Below, in pieces: positions 1 through 10,127 of a stretch of DNA of 28,261 nt. A program made the position numbers and the translations under genes. Source of the stretch: a virus; the IMG/VR virus record IMGVR_UViG_3300028844_005976, positions 19,312 to 47,572 of that record; one strand, 5' to 3'. Below the pieces are notes generated by a model that was not told the DNA's origin, did not search any database, and was given only the letters and a program-made list of their open reading frames with translations. Each line of letters opens with the position of its first letter. The stretch's first letter is position 1.

Positions 1-2
1 TG

Positions 3-659
3 ACAACTATACAACATTTTGATAATTTACCTGAACACAATGGATTCAAACTAAAGAAGAGCACCACGGGTGATACACTATACGGACCTTCAGAATTAGG
101 AGATGGTATTACTAATATCAACGTGGGTCAATTGAGAGTGTTCACGACAGGAAAAAAAACAATTGAGGATCTCTTAGGCATTCCAGATGATGCAAGAGTT
201 CCCGGCAAGTCTTCATACTATAAAAATATTATACCGGAAGAATATAGCATAACGTATAGAACCGGAGTAACAATTCAAGATGGAGATGTAGTTGGTATAG
301 ATGCCCTTGCAAGTCAATATTGGCTAAATGACTATTATTATCCAGTACTTCCTAAGTTTAGCCAGTATGGTAGAGAAGTAGATGGCAGCGTACAATCTGA
401 TGGTGATGGAGAAAGGACTCCACTACCAAAGGATAATATACCTTGTTTGACCAATACAATTAATGATCCAGATCTACTAATTGATATTGACACAGAAGAA
501 ATAAATGACAGTGTACTGAGAGATCGCTCTGGTACAGGAACCGTTCCCATTATATTTGAGGATTACAAGTTAGATGTAAACGAAGACGATCAGATTGAAA
601 GATTTCCCCTCACACAAAAGATCACAATTGGCACTAGCGAACAAATGCAGGCTCTATAA
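3..659 (+). CDS. Virion (baseplate/tail) protein of unknown family, 5'-truncated by the window edge
   Basis: The reading frame is open from base 3 without a stop, so the gene begins upstream; 218 codons are visible. A GTG at 123 could be used as a start, but the upstream frame (..FDNLPEHNGFKLKKST..) reads like ordinary protein and has no stop, so I treat the gene as partial. The product is acidic and rich in Asp, Gly and Tyr, with no signal peptide or membrane segment. I do not recognise the family. The stop TAA overlaps the next start by one base (TAATG), so it is translationally coupled to the 1145-aa structural gene. A structural role is inferred only from this position. Confidence 0.75.
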   Translation, partial: TTIQHFDNLPEHNGFKLKKSTTGDTLYGPSELGDGITNINVGQLRVFTTGKKTIEDLLGIPDDARVPGKSSYYKNIIPEEYSITYRTGVTIQDGDVVGIDALASQYWLNDYYYPVLPKFSQYGREVDGSVQSDGDGERTPLPKDNIPCLTNTINDPDLLIDIDTEEINDSVLRDRSGTGTVPIIFEDYKLDVNEDDQIERFPLTQKITIGTSEQMQAL

Positions 660-3600
660 TGGCTTTACAACCTTACATATATGACGTTTACATCTACTCT
701 GGTAAAGAGCAAGTGTCCCAAATAGGCTATGTATCCGATGAAAGTAGACCGGGACTAGGAACATACACTAGTCTCCCAAACGAAGAATACAATGGAATAG
801 TTCATGATAATCTTAATAATCTTCAACAACAAAACATATGGCCTTTTGATGGAGTGAACTTATTTCTCAAGGGAATGGTAGTGAGTAATCAAGCAGATGA
901 CGGCGGTCGCGAACCAACCCAATATAGTCATATGTTGGAAATTTTTCTCTTTAATGGAGACAAGGCTGTTGTGGATGGAGAAGGCAATTACGTAGACCTG
1001 CTAGGACCCGTGAGTGGTGAGGACCTTCGAAGAGTATGCAGACACATTCCCAATAGACAAAAGCACGTAATTCACAGAGAGATTTACGCCTATAGATCTG
1101 CAGGAGATAATGAAACCGGTAAAAGGTTCTTAGGGAACGTTTATGAGCCACCTCAAGGTGAAGATGGTTGGAAGTATAGTTTTGTGCCTCTTTATAAGAA
1201 TGCTCCTCTATCAACGGCTGAGGTTACAGAAGCTAAAAGTGTCAATGCTCTTACTGGAAATGTAAACGGATTACCTCGTCGTAGAGGCATCCGGACGGAG
1301 AACGAGGTGTATGATGTTGGATTCAATCCAGAGTTTCCCAATCCTTATTCCGGTGCTTTAATGAATATTCCTCAAACAGTATCTTCATTAATACTAAACG
1401 GTGGACAACTGAGAAACACCAGTAATAATCTTTCTGATCTAGAATCCAATCCTGATGTTGGCTTTGAACCAATAGAGGTGTTTGGAACACCGGATGAATT
1501 TTCCACTGATATTAGAGGAGATGGTGGGTATGTAATGATAGTCAGAATGGGAGGACATGATACTTCAGATGGTGCTGGTTCGGCTTTTACTAGACGAAGA
1601 TCATACTATCGAGTAACGATTCCCAAGAAGATATTCTACAACTTGATAGCTAATCCTGGCTATGCTGGTGGTATGGCTGTTATGGAATGGAAGTTGTCTG
1701 GAGATTCTCGAAAGTTATCATATCATAATGAAGAATTTGGTATTGAGAATCGATATGACAGTGCAAATGAATTAGTACCGGGATTATACCTTCCTAATGG
1801 AGGAACTGACACTGGATATCAAGATGTACTCCAAGATAGTTCTTTGGATGTAGAGAATGTATTCTCCTCTGAGATTATTGATATAGGTAATAACGGAAAT
1901 ATAGAACAACTGAAGGGTGGATTATTTCCACAGACAGCCCCAGATCTATACAATGAATTCACAACTCCGTTTTATAAAATAGATGAGTACTCGGATAATT
2001 TGGTTGATGGCAATAATAGAGATCCAGCTTGGGCATTACGAGCTTTTCAGATAGCAGTAACGGGACCATCAGAGAGAGGTTACCGTATGTGGGAGAGCTA
2101 TCCCAATGAGGGAGGAACTGAGTTGGAGCGATATGGGTATATAGAGAATACTAGACGTATAGCTTCAATAAGTACTAAACAGCCCAGAACAACCAATCTA
2201 CAGGGAAATTTCAATCCATTAAAAACAGTGGATTATTTATCAGCAATGGGAACGTCAATACCACATGAATTTATTACTCCTGCAGGATTAGAAAATAGTA
2301 GATTTTTACAACCTCGTTATGAAGTAAATGGAGATATGTTTCCTATTTTTGCCTACAGTCGTACATCAGAGGAACCAGATTTGTTTAACGATTCTCCAAT
2401 AGCTAAAATTAGTGCAGATCAATATTGTAGAGAGGAATATAATGTAAATAGTGGCGCTGATATGTCGTTTGGATACACTTCAATATCAACGGGTAGAGAT
2501 ACAGAACCTCCTTTTTGGCAATATAGAGATGGTGCATGGACAACAGAATTTGATAATAACAATGAAGAGGGGTATGAGTTCTATTATTTCAATGACATTA
2601 AATGTCTTGAGGTTACAGGAGTAGATAATGGATTCTTGAACCCTCTGCCAGGACCAGAAGTGATAGAAGATTTCACACCACACGTTGATGTATTTGTAGG
2701 AGACGTTAATAATCCTAACAGTTGGACTAGTCTCCAAGACTATTACAATGTGGATACTCAACCAGAAGAATATCAAGCAGCTTCAGCTCTAAATGAAGTT
2801 CACGTTAGAATAACCAATAGAAACCAGTTGGGTGGTACAATGCTTTATCCTAAACTACCAATAGAGGATTCTGTATTGTATGATGGTTTGGAGGTAACAT
2901 TAAATGGGAATACTATTTTTTCCTATGATAGTACAAACGTCGCTGTATCAAGCAGGCTTGGGGTTTTAAATGCAGATGCCTTTTGTGAGACTAAAGGTTA
3001 CGACGCAGTTGACGCTCTAAGGAGCACAATGGTTAATCAGCCCATTGGACCAATACGATACGACATAGCAGGTAGTCCAATCTTAGCAACATCCACTATG
3101 TTTAGATGGGATACCATTCAATGTATAAACACGGTGGAACCGTTAAGTGAAGAAGAGTATATCTTTTCAAACTATAAGTATAAATTTAGAATAATGAGTT
3201 GGGGTGATGAGCCAGAGCTACAAAATTTAAACAGTGGTGAGATTGATAAACTACTAAGAGAGCAATATGAATCCATCAATACAACTAAGTATCCATATCA
3301 AGATGTCTACATGTATCCTGAGTCAGGAGAGTTCTCTACTGATCCCGCACCCATACAAACCATTTCTCATAGATATAGAGAGGGAGGATTATACCAAATA
3401 AGAGGATACGTCTTTAATTATATACAAGATGCAAGACGACCTGAGTTACAACAAGCAGTTAGGTGGAAATACTTTATCAGTACGATATACGTGAATCCTA
3501 CTAGTTATCAAGTAGAAGATTTTGGAGCACTGGGAGGTTATGATTTCACCACACTTCCATATTCCAATACTACGGGATTGACACCTACACCTATAGTTGG

Positions 3601-4096
3601 TGGTTTGAATAATAACTCTCAATACAATAGGTCTATAGACTCAATAAGGGAAGATGGACAATTTACAGCATCAGAGTTGGATGAGCTGTACAAGTTGAAT
3701 AAACTGAGTCAAAACGATGAATTTGGATCTCATGTAAATCAATTGGACTTGTATCAAATAAGAGTTTTTAAAAAAGGAAAGTTTGACATGGAACGGATAA
3801 CCGGTTTGAGTAAAGTAAGCACGCAAGTGGAATATACAAACACAACAGATACAAACAAACCAGCATCTTTGACGACTACTATACAAGATTCACTGGATGC
3901 AGAACTAAAAAGTTCTTGTAACTTGGAATTAAATTTAGACCAAACGGTCGCTGGAACTATTTTGGACAGTTCCGGTCAAGGTACGCTAGGTATAGTAGTA
4001 GGAGATTATAATTTATCTAAACCTTCCGGAGAAGATATCCAACGAGATGATAATATGAAACTACCTGAACAGGGTTCCTCTGATAATGCAATTTAA
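659..4096 (+). CDS. Very large virion structural protein (probable baseplate/tail component)
   Basis: 1145 aa, starting at the ATG that overlaps the previous stop. It is rich in Asn, Tyr, Asp, Gly and Pro and has no signal peptide or hydrophobic helix, as is typical of extended beta-rich phage tail or baseplate proteins. Around residues 897-950 there is a PKD-like stretch (HRYREGGLYQIRGYV) in which an H-x-Y..G-x-Y pattern resembles bacterial and phage Ig/PKD beta-sandwiches. I recognise no enzyme motif. It lies upstream of the 1750-aa tail protein and downstream of a partial gene, consistent with a baseplate/tail-fibre block. Function is inferred from size, composition and neighbours; a receptor-contacting or baseplate wedge protein are both possible. 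Confidence 0.75.
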   Translation: MALQPYIYDVYIYSGKEQVSQIGYVSDESRPGLGTYTSLPNEEYNGIVHDNLNNLQQQNIWPFDGVNLFLKGMVVSNQADDGGREPTQYSHMLEIFLFNGDKAVVDGEGNYVDLLGPVSGEDLRRVCRHIPNRQKHVIHREIYAYRSAGDNETGKRFLGNVYEPPQGEDGWKYSFVPLYKNAPLSTAEVTEAKSVNALTGNVNGLPRRRGIRTENEVYDVGFNPEFPNPYSGALMNIPQTVSSLILNGGQLRNTSNNLSDLESNPDVGFEPIEVFGTPDEFSTDIRGDGGYVMIVRMGGHDTSDGAGSAFTRRRSYYRVTIPKKIFYNLIANPGYAGGMAVMEWKLSGDSRKLSYHNEEFGIENRYDSANELVPGLYLPNGGTDTGYQDVLQDSSLDVENVFSSEIIDIGNNGNIEQLKGGLFPQTAPDLYNEFTTPFYKIDEYSDNLVDGNNRDPAWALRAFQIAVTGPSERGYRMWESYPNEGGTELERYGYIENTRRIASISTKQPRTTNLQGNFNPLKTVDYLSAMGTSIPHEFITPAGLENSRFLQPRYEVNGDMFPIFAYSRTSEEPDLFNDSPIAKISADQYCREEYNVNSGADMSFGYTSISTGRDTEPPFWQYRDGAWTTEFDNNNEEGYEFYYFNDIKCLEVTGVDNGFLNPLPGPEVIEDFTPHVDVFVGDVNNPNSWTSLQDYYNVDTQPEEYQAASALNEVHVRITNRNQLGGTMLYPKLPIEDSVLYDGLEVTLNGNTIFSYDSTNVAVSSRLGVLNADAFCETKGYDAVDALRSTMVNQPIGPIRYDIAGSPILATSTMFRWDTIQCINTVEPLSEEEYIFSNYKYKFRIMSWGDEPELQNLNSGEIDKLLREQYESINTTKYPYQDVYMYPESGEFSTDPAPIQTISHRYREGGLYQIRGYVFNYIQDARRPELQQAVRWKYFISTIYVNPTSYQVEDFGALGGYDFTTLPYSNTTGLTPTPIVGGLNNNSQYNRSIDSIREDGQFTASELDELYKLNKLSQNDEFGSHVNQLDLYQIRVFKKGKFDMERITGLSKVSTQVEYTNTTDTNKPASLTTTIQDSLDAELKSSCNLELNLDQTVAGTILDSSGQGTLGIVVGDYNLSKPSGEDIQRDDNMKLPEQGSSDNAI

Positions 4097-4100
4097 TTAA

Positions 4101-4108
4101 TATTTATT
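4101..4108 (+). promoter_or_regulatory. Candidate late-promoter-like element TATTTATT
   Basis: Sits in the 17-nt gap before the 1750-aa gene, 5 nt upstream of its ATG. It matches the TA[TC]TTAT[AT] element found in three other intergenic gaps. No good Shine-Dalgarno precedes this ATG, so if the element is a promoter the transcript would be nearly leaderless. An 8-mer this AT-rich is common by chance; only the repeated placement is suggestive. Confidence 0.25.
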
Positions 4109-4113
4109 AAAGT

Positions 4114-7100
4114 ATGGCAAAGCTAAAATACAATTACACTCAAGATAAACTGCAAGAAATTCAAGCGGCTGGTGATTCTAATGTAGGACTAAAGTTTAAT
4201 CCTATATCAATGGGTAGTGGAGGACCAGGTCACTTTGTTAGATTATCTGTTTTTGATAGTTCGGACAATTTTGTCCGAAGCTTTCTCACCAATGTATCCA
4301 ATGAGGGTGTACCGGTTATTTATGGATCAAATGCATCCACTCCCACTATTTATCAAAGTCCTCTTTCACCAGATGGTAAGCCAATACTTGCTGGAGTTGT
4401 ATCGGCGGGTGGTGTAACGGTTGATCCTGTAGGAACGTTATCAGCTATAAATTTTTGTAATGGGGAACAAGCCGATGTTGTTGATTCGCAACTTATAGCA
4501 TCTAATGCACAAATATTGGGTGGAGTGAATCAAATATCTTACTGGGATGATGGTTGGGTAGTAGAACAACGTGGTGTCATGATACCATCAGCAGTTTGGT
4601 CAAATATAACATGCATGAGTGTAGGAACAACCGACTATGAAGTCATAGGATCTCCTCAGTTAAACATCTACAGAACAATTAATGATGATAATGTAAATTT
4701 TTACTTTAAACCTACGGAAGCACTCTCATCAATAATTTTACCAACGGGAGATTATAGTCTACAGTTTGAGTTTTTGCGTAGCACGATAGACGTGCTTGCT
4801 AGTAGTATCGTCAATCCTAGATACATAATCAGAGAGATATCACCTAGCAGAAAAGAGATCCGGATAGGTCCTGGATCAGATGGACCAATACCTTTTGTTC
4901 TTAACAACTCAACGCAAGAGGGACAGTTAGGATTCCAACAAACATTTAAAAATTTACTAGAAAGTTCTTCTGATCCAACTGGGGTCTATAAATTTGATTA
5001 CGTGGTTGGACTACCTAAAGGTAGATCATTACCTGTAGTGAATTATGAATTTGATAATAGATCGAGCACATCTCCTACATTAATCATAAAGCTGGGTGAA
5101 GAATTACCCGCTGATATAGTGGTATTAAATCAGATCAGTATTGATCAACAAATTTTTACTACACAAACTGAACAAATATTTTACGAGTCTGATCTTCACA
5201 GAGAACAACAAACAGGAGCTGGCTTAGATGCACAACAATTTGGAGGCTTTTCTCAAGTAGAAGTAAGTGAGCAAATTAATAGTGTGGCTGAAGATCCTTT
5301 TCAAAGTGTAGCGGATCTTACTGGATCTTTGGTGGACACTTCAATATTAAGTTGGGTTAATTCTGGTAGTGGGTTTGGCGTTGATATTAACTTAAATATA
5401 AATTACAACGATTTTACAAATCACACCTTCTTTGGTTCAGCAGCATCAAAATTAGACAACTTTAAAAATAAACTAACTAATATAGAAAACCAATTGAGCA
5501 GGATAAGTCAGTCATTATCAAGTAGTTTTGTTAGTATGGATGGTGACTCAACATCACTAGTTAAATCAAGAAAAACTTCATTTGAAGAAATACAACGGAT
5601 CAAAGATACATTTACTCCATATGAAAGATTTTTATATTATGACTACCAAAGTAACAGCTCAGCATCAGCACCTGGTATAGGAGCTAATTTGGCTCACTCT
5701 AAACCAGTTACTGGTAGTTATACACAATTAACAAGTTATGGAGGATTCCCGCTAGTATACAAACATTCAGCTCCTGGAGCAGATGATGGCACTAGTGACT
5801 CACAACATAACGGCTTAGATTTGTTTAGAGGAAAATACAAAGCGGAAGACAAACCGTTCTTTAATTATAGTGGTTCATTATTTTTAAGTTTCTTATTAAA
5901 GGGTGATCATGATATAGGTGACTTCACGTTAGAAAATATTAACACGAGATATGATGAGTTTGAAAAGGGTAAATTACCCAATACAGCTTTAGGTAGTGGT
6001 TCTATTTTATCCGAGACGGTCACTGGCTCTGAATATAGACGATATATTTTTGAAGCTTCGCAATCTTTTTGGAGACCATATAGACAGCAACGACTAAACA
6101 TGTACAATTGGAATGATAATGCATGGAGTGACAATGTAGATTTTTATCAAATAGTATCTTCCTCAGAAGCACAGTCATCAGCATCTAACTCACCAAGTGC
6201 AAGCAATCCAGATTCATATGCTATTCAAGCTGCGGGTCAGTTTTACAAATCTATAGGTACTACATTCTTAACCGGTAGTACAGCATTATTTTCAGGATCG
6301 TTTATGCCTTCCGGTGAGCTGTTTAGAGTTTCAGCTTCCTTGAGAACAAGAGGAGGAGCCGTAGCTCCATCTGGTATAGCAGCTAACGTTACTTCATCGT
6401 TTATAACGGATGTAAGATTAACAACAAAAAATCCTATAGATGTGTATCCGTTTCATAGTATTTACAAAGTTAGTTCTACAGAATTTTCAAGTTGGTTTGA
6501 TGGTCTTAGAGCATCAGCATCAGCGTATGATGATAATAACATACACGCATTAGTCAACAATATACCAACAGCAATTAAAGAAGACTCTCAATCTACAGAG
6601 TTATTAAGTTTTATAAAATTAATGGGTGAGCAATATGATCTTCTAAGAAATTATATAGAAAATTTTGAGAAGCTATCGTCTAGATCCTATAACAGTCAAG
6701 ACGGCGTACCTCCTAACCTACTACCTATTTTAGGTAAGAATCTTGGTTGGGATTTCACTTCACCATTTACAGGTAGCTTATCTGAATACTTTGGTTCATC
6801 TCAAGAAAATATACGAGTGGGTGGTAGATCTGTAGAGGAAATAACTACTAATACGTGGCGTAAGATTCTAAACAATTTGGTACGAGTTTATAAAACAAAG
6901 GGTTCTGCAGCTAGTATATCTGCGCTATTGAATACTTATGGATATCCAGCGGATATTTTGACCGTGGCGGAGACGGGAGGTTCTTTAGAAGAACACAATC
7001 CTTCTATTATTTCTAATGATGTATCCACATTACTTTCTGGATTATCTGGTCAAGCTGATAACGTAAGTTTTATACAAACAACTGAAGAGTTCTTCTCATT

Positions 7101-9366
7101 TATAATTAACAACGATCCTAATAGAACTTTATCTCTCGATTGGTACACCAACGATGCGGATAATATTGAATCTTTGGAATTCATTATTAATCCAAACCCA
7201 TCTTCCAACAATCAAGTTATTTTTGAAAATAGTGGTTCTGGAGGAGAAACGCTATGGGACATAAGATTAAAAGCTGGATCGTCTACAGAAACACAGGGTC
7301 AGATAGAATTTAGAATTAACAATTCTCCAAATGGTTCTGGATCTATAGAAGACAATGCAGTATCAATGTCTGTTCCTACATCTGGATATAAGAGTGGTAA
7401 TGATTATTGGAATGTAATGCTTTCAAGAGTATCCAGTAGTGTAAGTGGGTCTGGTGTACAAGGATACAAACTATTTACAGGTTTACAGTCAGAAGATAAG
7501 ATAGTAGAATTTAACTCAGTATCTATGTCTATAAGTGGCACAGCTGTTATTAATGAAGTTAATTATAACATTAATTCTAACTGGTTCTCTACCGGTAGTA
7601 GAGCTAAAACTGATAATGGAAACTTGTTAGTGGGACGCACCTACACGGGCTCTATAGCAGAAATACGAACATGGCAAACACAATTGAGTGCAAGTAAATT
7701 TAAGCAACATGTATTAAATAAAAAAAGTACAGTAGGAAACAACGTCACGGCTTCCTTTTCAGAATTGGCGTATAGGTTTGCTTTGCAAGAAAATTTTACA
7801 ACTGGATCTGCTATGAAGATAGAAGATGCTAACCCTAATAAAATTAAAGATTATTCATTTACGCTACTAGCGGGCTCTAACTCTGGTTCAGTATTCTATG
7901 ATAGTGATTTAATAACATTAAATAAATTTAGTATAAGAACTGGAGGTACTGATCAACAGGATGGTAATAAAGTACTCATTAATCCTAAAGAAACGGTAGT
8001 TGGTAATTTAGATATAAATCAAACTAGCGTACGGACCATTTATGATAAAACTCACGAAAACAAAAGAAGTAGATCAAACAAACTTAATTTAGTTAAGTCT
8101 CCTTCTAAAGTTTTAAATGACTTTATAATTAACTCACTAGCTGATTATGACGTTTCCGGAAAATTTGCTGATCCTGAAAACGTATATAAAGATTCTTATG
8201 AGGAGTTAAATAAATTTAGAGAAGAATTATTTAATCAAAATAATATATCAATAGACATTAATAAATGGGTAGATGCTCAATCCAAAACTTTTAATCCTGG
8301 ATTGATATCATCAATTAAATCCAATCTTCCTGGTAGATCGACCGTTGAGAATGTGGGGGTAATGTTTGAGCCTACTATATTGGAAAGAAATAAATTTAAA
8401 CAACCTATAGCAACTAGTGATTTTACATCTAGTCATTATGAAATGAATGCTGATGTAAGTACTTTTTATTCAATACAAGATACAAAAATAGACGAATTAA
8501 TAACAGATACTATATCCGTAGATAAAGATATAAACAAAGAAGGATCTTTACAGACACTCATAAATACTGAAACACAAGTGACAAATGATATATTACAAAC
8601 GGCTACTAAACAAATCAGTTTAGATAGTGATGTGGATATAAACAGTGTAGTTATAGAAACTGCAAATAATGAAACATCCATAGAATCAATACAAGATATA
8701 AATAAATTAGTCGTTAAAGATGTCACCGTGGAACCGTTACCCTCTAGTAATTATACCGGAATAAGTAGTGGTAGTACAAAAAGTTATGTTGATCTTCATG
8801 GATCTTGGGGCATGACTGTAGGAGATACACAGTTTATTCATTTTGGAGCTCCCGGGAAAAATGGTTTATTTAATACGTTTGATATAGAAAAGAGAGTGAC
8901 ATTTGAAATTATAGGTGATGTAGAAATTATAGCTAGTCATACTAAAAAATTTATAACTGATGATAAAATATTAATAAATGATTTTAGATCATTAGGTACT
9001 ACGAGTACTAATATTGAATTTACAAATATAGAAAATTTTCATAATAGAGAAATTAGGGACGTGGATACTAATTATGTGTATAAGAGTTATGTTAATACGG
9101 TAGATAATGAAGAGGGTAAACAGAGTGGTAGACCAGTAGGAAAAACTTCTTACTTTAATACAGGCTCGGATGGTAAACTAACATATCCAAGTAATCATTG
9201 GAGTAATTTTAGTGACGATGCCTTTCATTCTAATTTAACAAAAGGTCACCAAAATATAGGTGGATCTTTTTTAAACCTTGAAAATAAAAATGATTTAAGC
9301 ACTGCCAGCTTTTATAGTGTAAATGTTAGTGGTGAAAATCAACTCACTGTGAGAAGAGGAAAATAG
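4114..9366 (+). CDS. Giant tail/baseplate protein with a P2 gpI-like region and a LamG-like domain
   Basis: 1750 aa. Features in order: a short coiled coil near residues 447-472 (LDNFKNKLTNIENQLSRI); a region at about 838-950 with the hallmarks of tail protein I of contractile tails (YDLLRNYIENF, LPILGKNLGWDF, then WRKILNNLVRVYKTKGS and LLNTYGYPADIL); a laminin-G/concanavalin-like beta-sandwich at about 1000-1225 (LSLDWYT ... LLVGRTYTGSIAEIRTWQ); a repetitive Ile/Thr/Asp-rich linker at about 1450-1540; and a C-terminal domain from about 1552 (GSWGMTVGDTQFIHFG). The gpI-type region normally joins baseplate to tail fibre and the LamG-like fold often binds glycans, so I infer a baseplate-to-fibre connector with a carbohydrate-binding module. 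The start is the first ATG after the gap; its ribosome binding site is poor. Confidence 0.8.
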   Translation: MAKLKYNYTQDKLQEIQAAGDSNVGLKFNPISMGSGGPGHFVRLSVFDSSDNFVRSFLTNVSNEGVPVIYGSNASTPTIYQSPLSPDGKPILAGVVSAGGVTVDPVGTLSAINFCNGEQADVVDSQLIASNAQILGGVNQISYWDDGWVVEQRGVMIPSAVWSNITCMSVGTTDYEVIGSPQLNIYRTINDDNVNFYFKPTEALSSIILPTGDYSLQFEFLRSTIDVLASSIVNPRYIIREISPSRKEIRIGPGSDGPIPFVLNNSTQEGQLGFQQTFKNLLESSSDPTGVYKFDYVVGLPKGRSLPVVNYEFDNRSSTSPTLIIKLGEELPADIVVLNQISIDQQIFTTQTEQIFYESDLHREQQTGAGLDAQQFGGFSQVEVSEQINSVAEDPFQSVADLTGSLVDTSILSWVNSGSGFGVDINLNINYNDFTNHTFFGSAASKLDNFKNKLTNIENQLSRISQSLSSSFVSMDGDSTSLVKSRKTSFEEIQRIKDTFTPYERFLYYDYQSNSSASAPGIGANLAHSKPVTGSYTQLTSYGGFPLVYKHSAPGADDGTSDSQHNGLDLFRGKYKAEDKPFFNYSGSLFLSFLLKGDHDIGDFTLENINTRYDEFEKGKLPNTALGSGSILSETVTGSEYRRYIFEASQSFWRPYRQQRLNMYNWNDNAWSDNVDFYQIVSSSEAQSSASNSPSASNPDSYAIQAAGQFYKSIGTTFLTGSTALFSGSFMPSGELFRVSASLRTRGGAVAPSGIAANVTSSFITDVRLTTKNPIDVYPFHSIYKVSSTEFSSWFDGLRASASAYDDNNIHALVNNIPTAIKEDSQSTELLSFIKLMGEQYDLLRNYIENFEKLSSRSYNSQDGVPPNLLPILGKNLGWDFTSPFTGSLSEYFGSSQENIRVGGRSVEEITTNTWRKILNNLVRVYKTKGSAASISALLNTYGYPADILTVAETGGSLEEHNPSIISNDVSTLLSGLSGQADNVSFIQTTEEFFSFIINNDPNRTLSLDWYTNDADNIESLEFIINPNPSSNNQVIFENSGSGGETLWDIRLKAGSSTETQGQIEFRINNSPNGSGSIEDNAVSMSVPTSGYKSGNDYWNVMLSRVSSSVSGSGVQGYKLFTGLQSEDKIVEFNSVSMSISGTAVINEVNYNINSNWFSTGSRAKTDNGNLLVGRTYTGSIAEIRTWQTQLSASKFKQHVLNKKSTVGNNVTASFSELAYRFALQENFTTGSAMKIEDANPNKIKDYSFTLLAGSNSGSVFYDSDLITLNKFSIRTGGTDQQDGNKVLINPKETVVGNLDINQTSVRTIYDKTHENKRSRSNKLNLVKSPSKVLNDFIINSLADYDVSGKFADPENVYKDSYEELNKFREELFNQNNISIDINKWVDAQSKTFNPGLISSIKSNLPGRSTVENVGVMFEPTILERNKFKQPIATSDFTSSHYEMNADVSTFYSIQDTKIDELITDTISVDKDINKEGSLQTLINTETQVTNDILQTATKQISLDSDVDINSVVIETANNETSIESIQDINKLVVKDVTVEPLPSSNYTGISSGSTKSYVDLHGSWGMTVGDTQFIHFGAPGKNGLFNTFDIEKRVTFEIIGDVEIIASHTKKFITDDKILINDFRSLGTTSTNIEFTNIENFHNREIRDVDTNYVYKSYVNTVDNEEGKQSGRPVGKTSYFNTGSDGKLTYPSNHWSNFSDDAFHSNLTKGHQNIGGSFLNLENKNDLSTASFYSVNVSGENQLTVRRGK

Positions 9367-9393
9367 AAATCTACAATTTTAACAATAACACGA

Positions 9394-9401
9394 TACTTAT
9401 A
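9394..9401 (+). promoter_or_regulatory. Candidate late-promoter-like element TACTTATA
   Basis: Lies in the 89-nt gap between the 1750-aa and 221-aa structural genes, 54 nt before the ATG. It differs by one base from TATTTATA at 12518 and 25237. I see no convincing terminator hairpin in this gap. Promoter function is inferred from recurrence in gaps only. Confidence 0.25.
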
Positions 9402-9455
9402 TATGAATAGAAACAGTTTTCGTAATAAATCTCATAAACTGCATAGGAGATATTA

Positions 9456-10121
9456 ATGGGATATTTAGATGGATCAACAATAACAGTAGATGCTGTACTT
9501 ACCAAGCAGGGTAGAAGATTACTTGCCCGAGGAGAAAGTCTTGGTGTATCATACTTCTGCTTAACCGACACCGGAGTGGACTATAGATTATGGAATCCAG
9601 ACCACCCAAGTGGTTCTGCTTACTATGGAGAGGCTATAGAAGCTTTGCCTCAAGTTGAAGCACTTCCTCAAGGTGAATACTTTATGAGAAATAAACTCGT
9701 AACTCTTAGAAGAGATGTAACAGCTATGCCTGTATTGAGTTTAAACTCTAGAAACATAACATTTTTAGAGAATGTTTACCAGCCACAGAGCATAGTAGTA
9801 AATACTCTCAACTATACGCCACAAGATACAATTATGGCTATAGTACCAAACTTTCAATTTCTCACACCAGTTCAACCAGCTAGTTATGTTGATATAGCGG
9901 GTGTGGCAAATCAATTTGTGTCACAACAAGAAATACCGTATGCTAAAATGGTAGAAGTTCAAGAGGGTACAGATGGAGCAACATTCTCGTTTAGACCTTC
10001 ACCGGATGATACGGCTAGAACAATGACAATAACCTTTATCAGTAAAAACACTGGTGCGTATGCATCTGCCACGGTAACTATACCAGCCATGACAGTAAAA
10101 TACGATGTCAAGACCACTTAG
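9456..10121 (+). CDS. Conserved phage virion protein (MGYLDGSTITVDAVLTKQGR type)
   Basis: 221 aa, with a strong Shine-Dalgarno AGGAGA at 9445-9450, five bases before the ATG. The N-terminus (MGYLDGSTITVDAVLTKQG) and the following HPSGSAYYGEAIE segment look like a small structural protein I recall from marine myophages, usually annotated only as virion structural protein. The C-terminal half is beta-rich (TMTITFISKNTGAYASATVTI) and could be an Ig-like domain. There is no signal peptide, membrane helix or enzyme motif. It sits between the large tail gene and a 431-aa structural gene, supporting a tail/neck location. Family recognition is from memory and not from a search. Confidence 0.75.
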   Translation: MGYLDGSTITVDAVLTKQGRRLLARGESLGVSYFCLTDTGVDYRLWNPDHPSGSAYYGEAIEALPQVEALPQGEYFMRNKLVTLRRDVTAMPVLSLNSRNITFLENVYQPQSIVVNTLNYTPQDTIMAIVPNFQFLTPVQPASYVDIAGVANQFVSQQEIPYAKMVEVQEGTDGATFSFRPSPDDTARTMTITFISKNTGAYASATVTIPAMTVKYDVKTT

Positions 10122-10127
10122 GAGTAA

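Noticed and set aside
4217-4417. 66-codon + strand frame inside the 1750-aa gene
   Set aside because: Different frame fully within a convincing gene; no ribosome binding site; no recognisable product.
9367-9455. tRNA or terminator in the 89-nt gap
   Set aside because: No cloverleaf arms or T-arm sequence and no stable GC stem followed by a T run could be found; only the promoter-like element and the ribosome binding site are visible.
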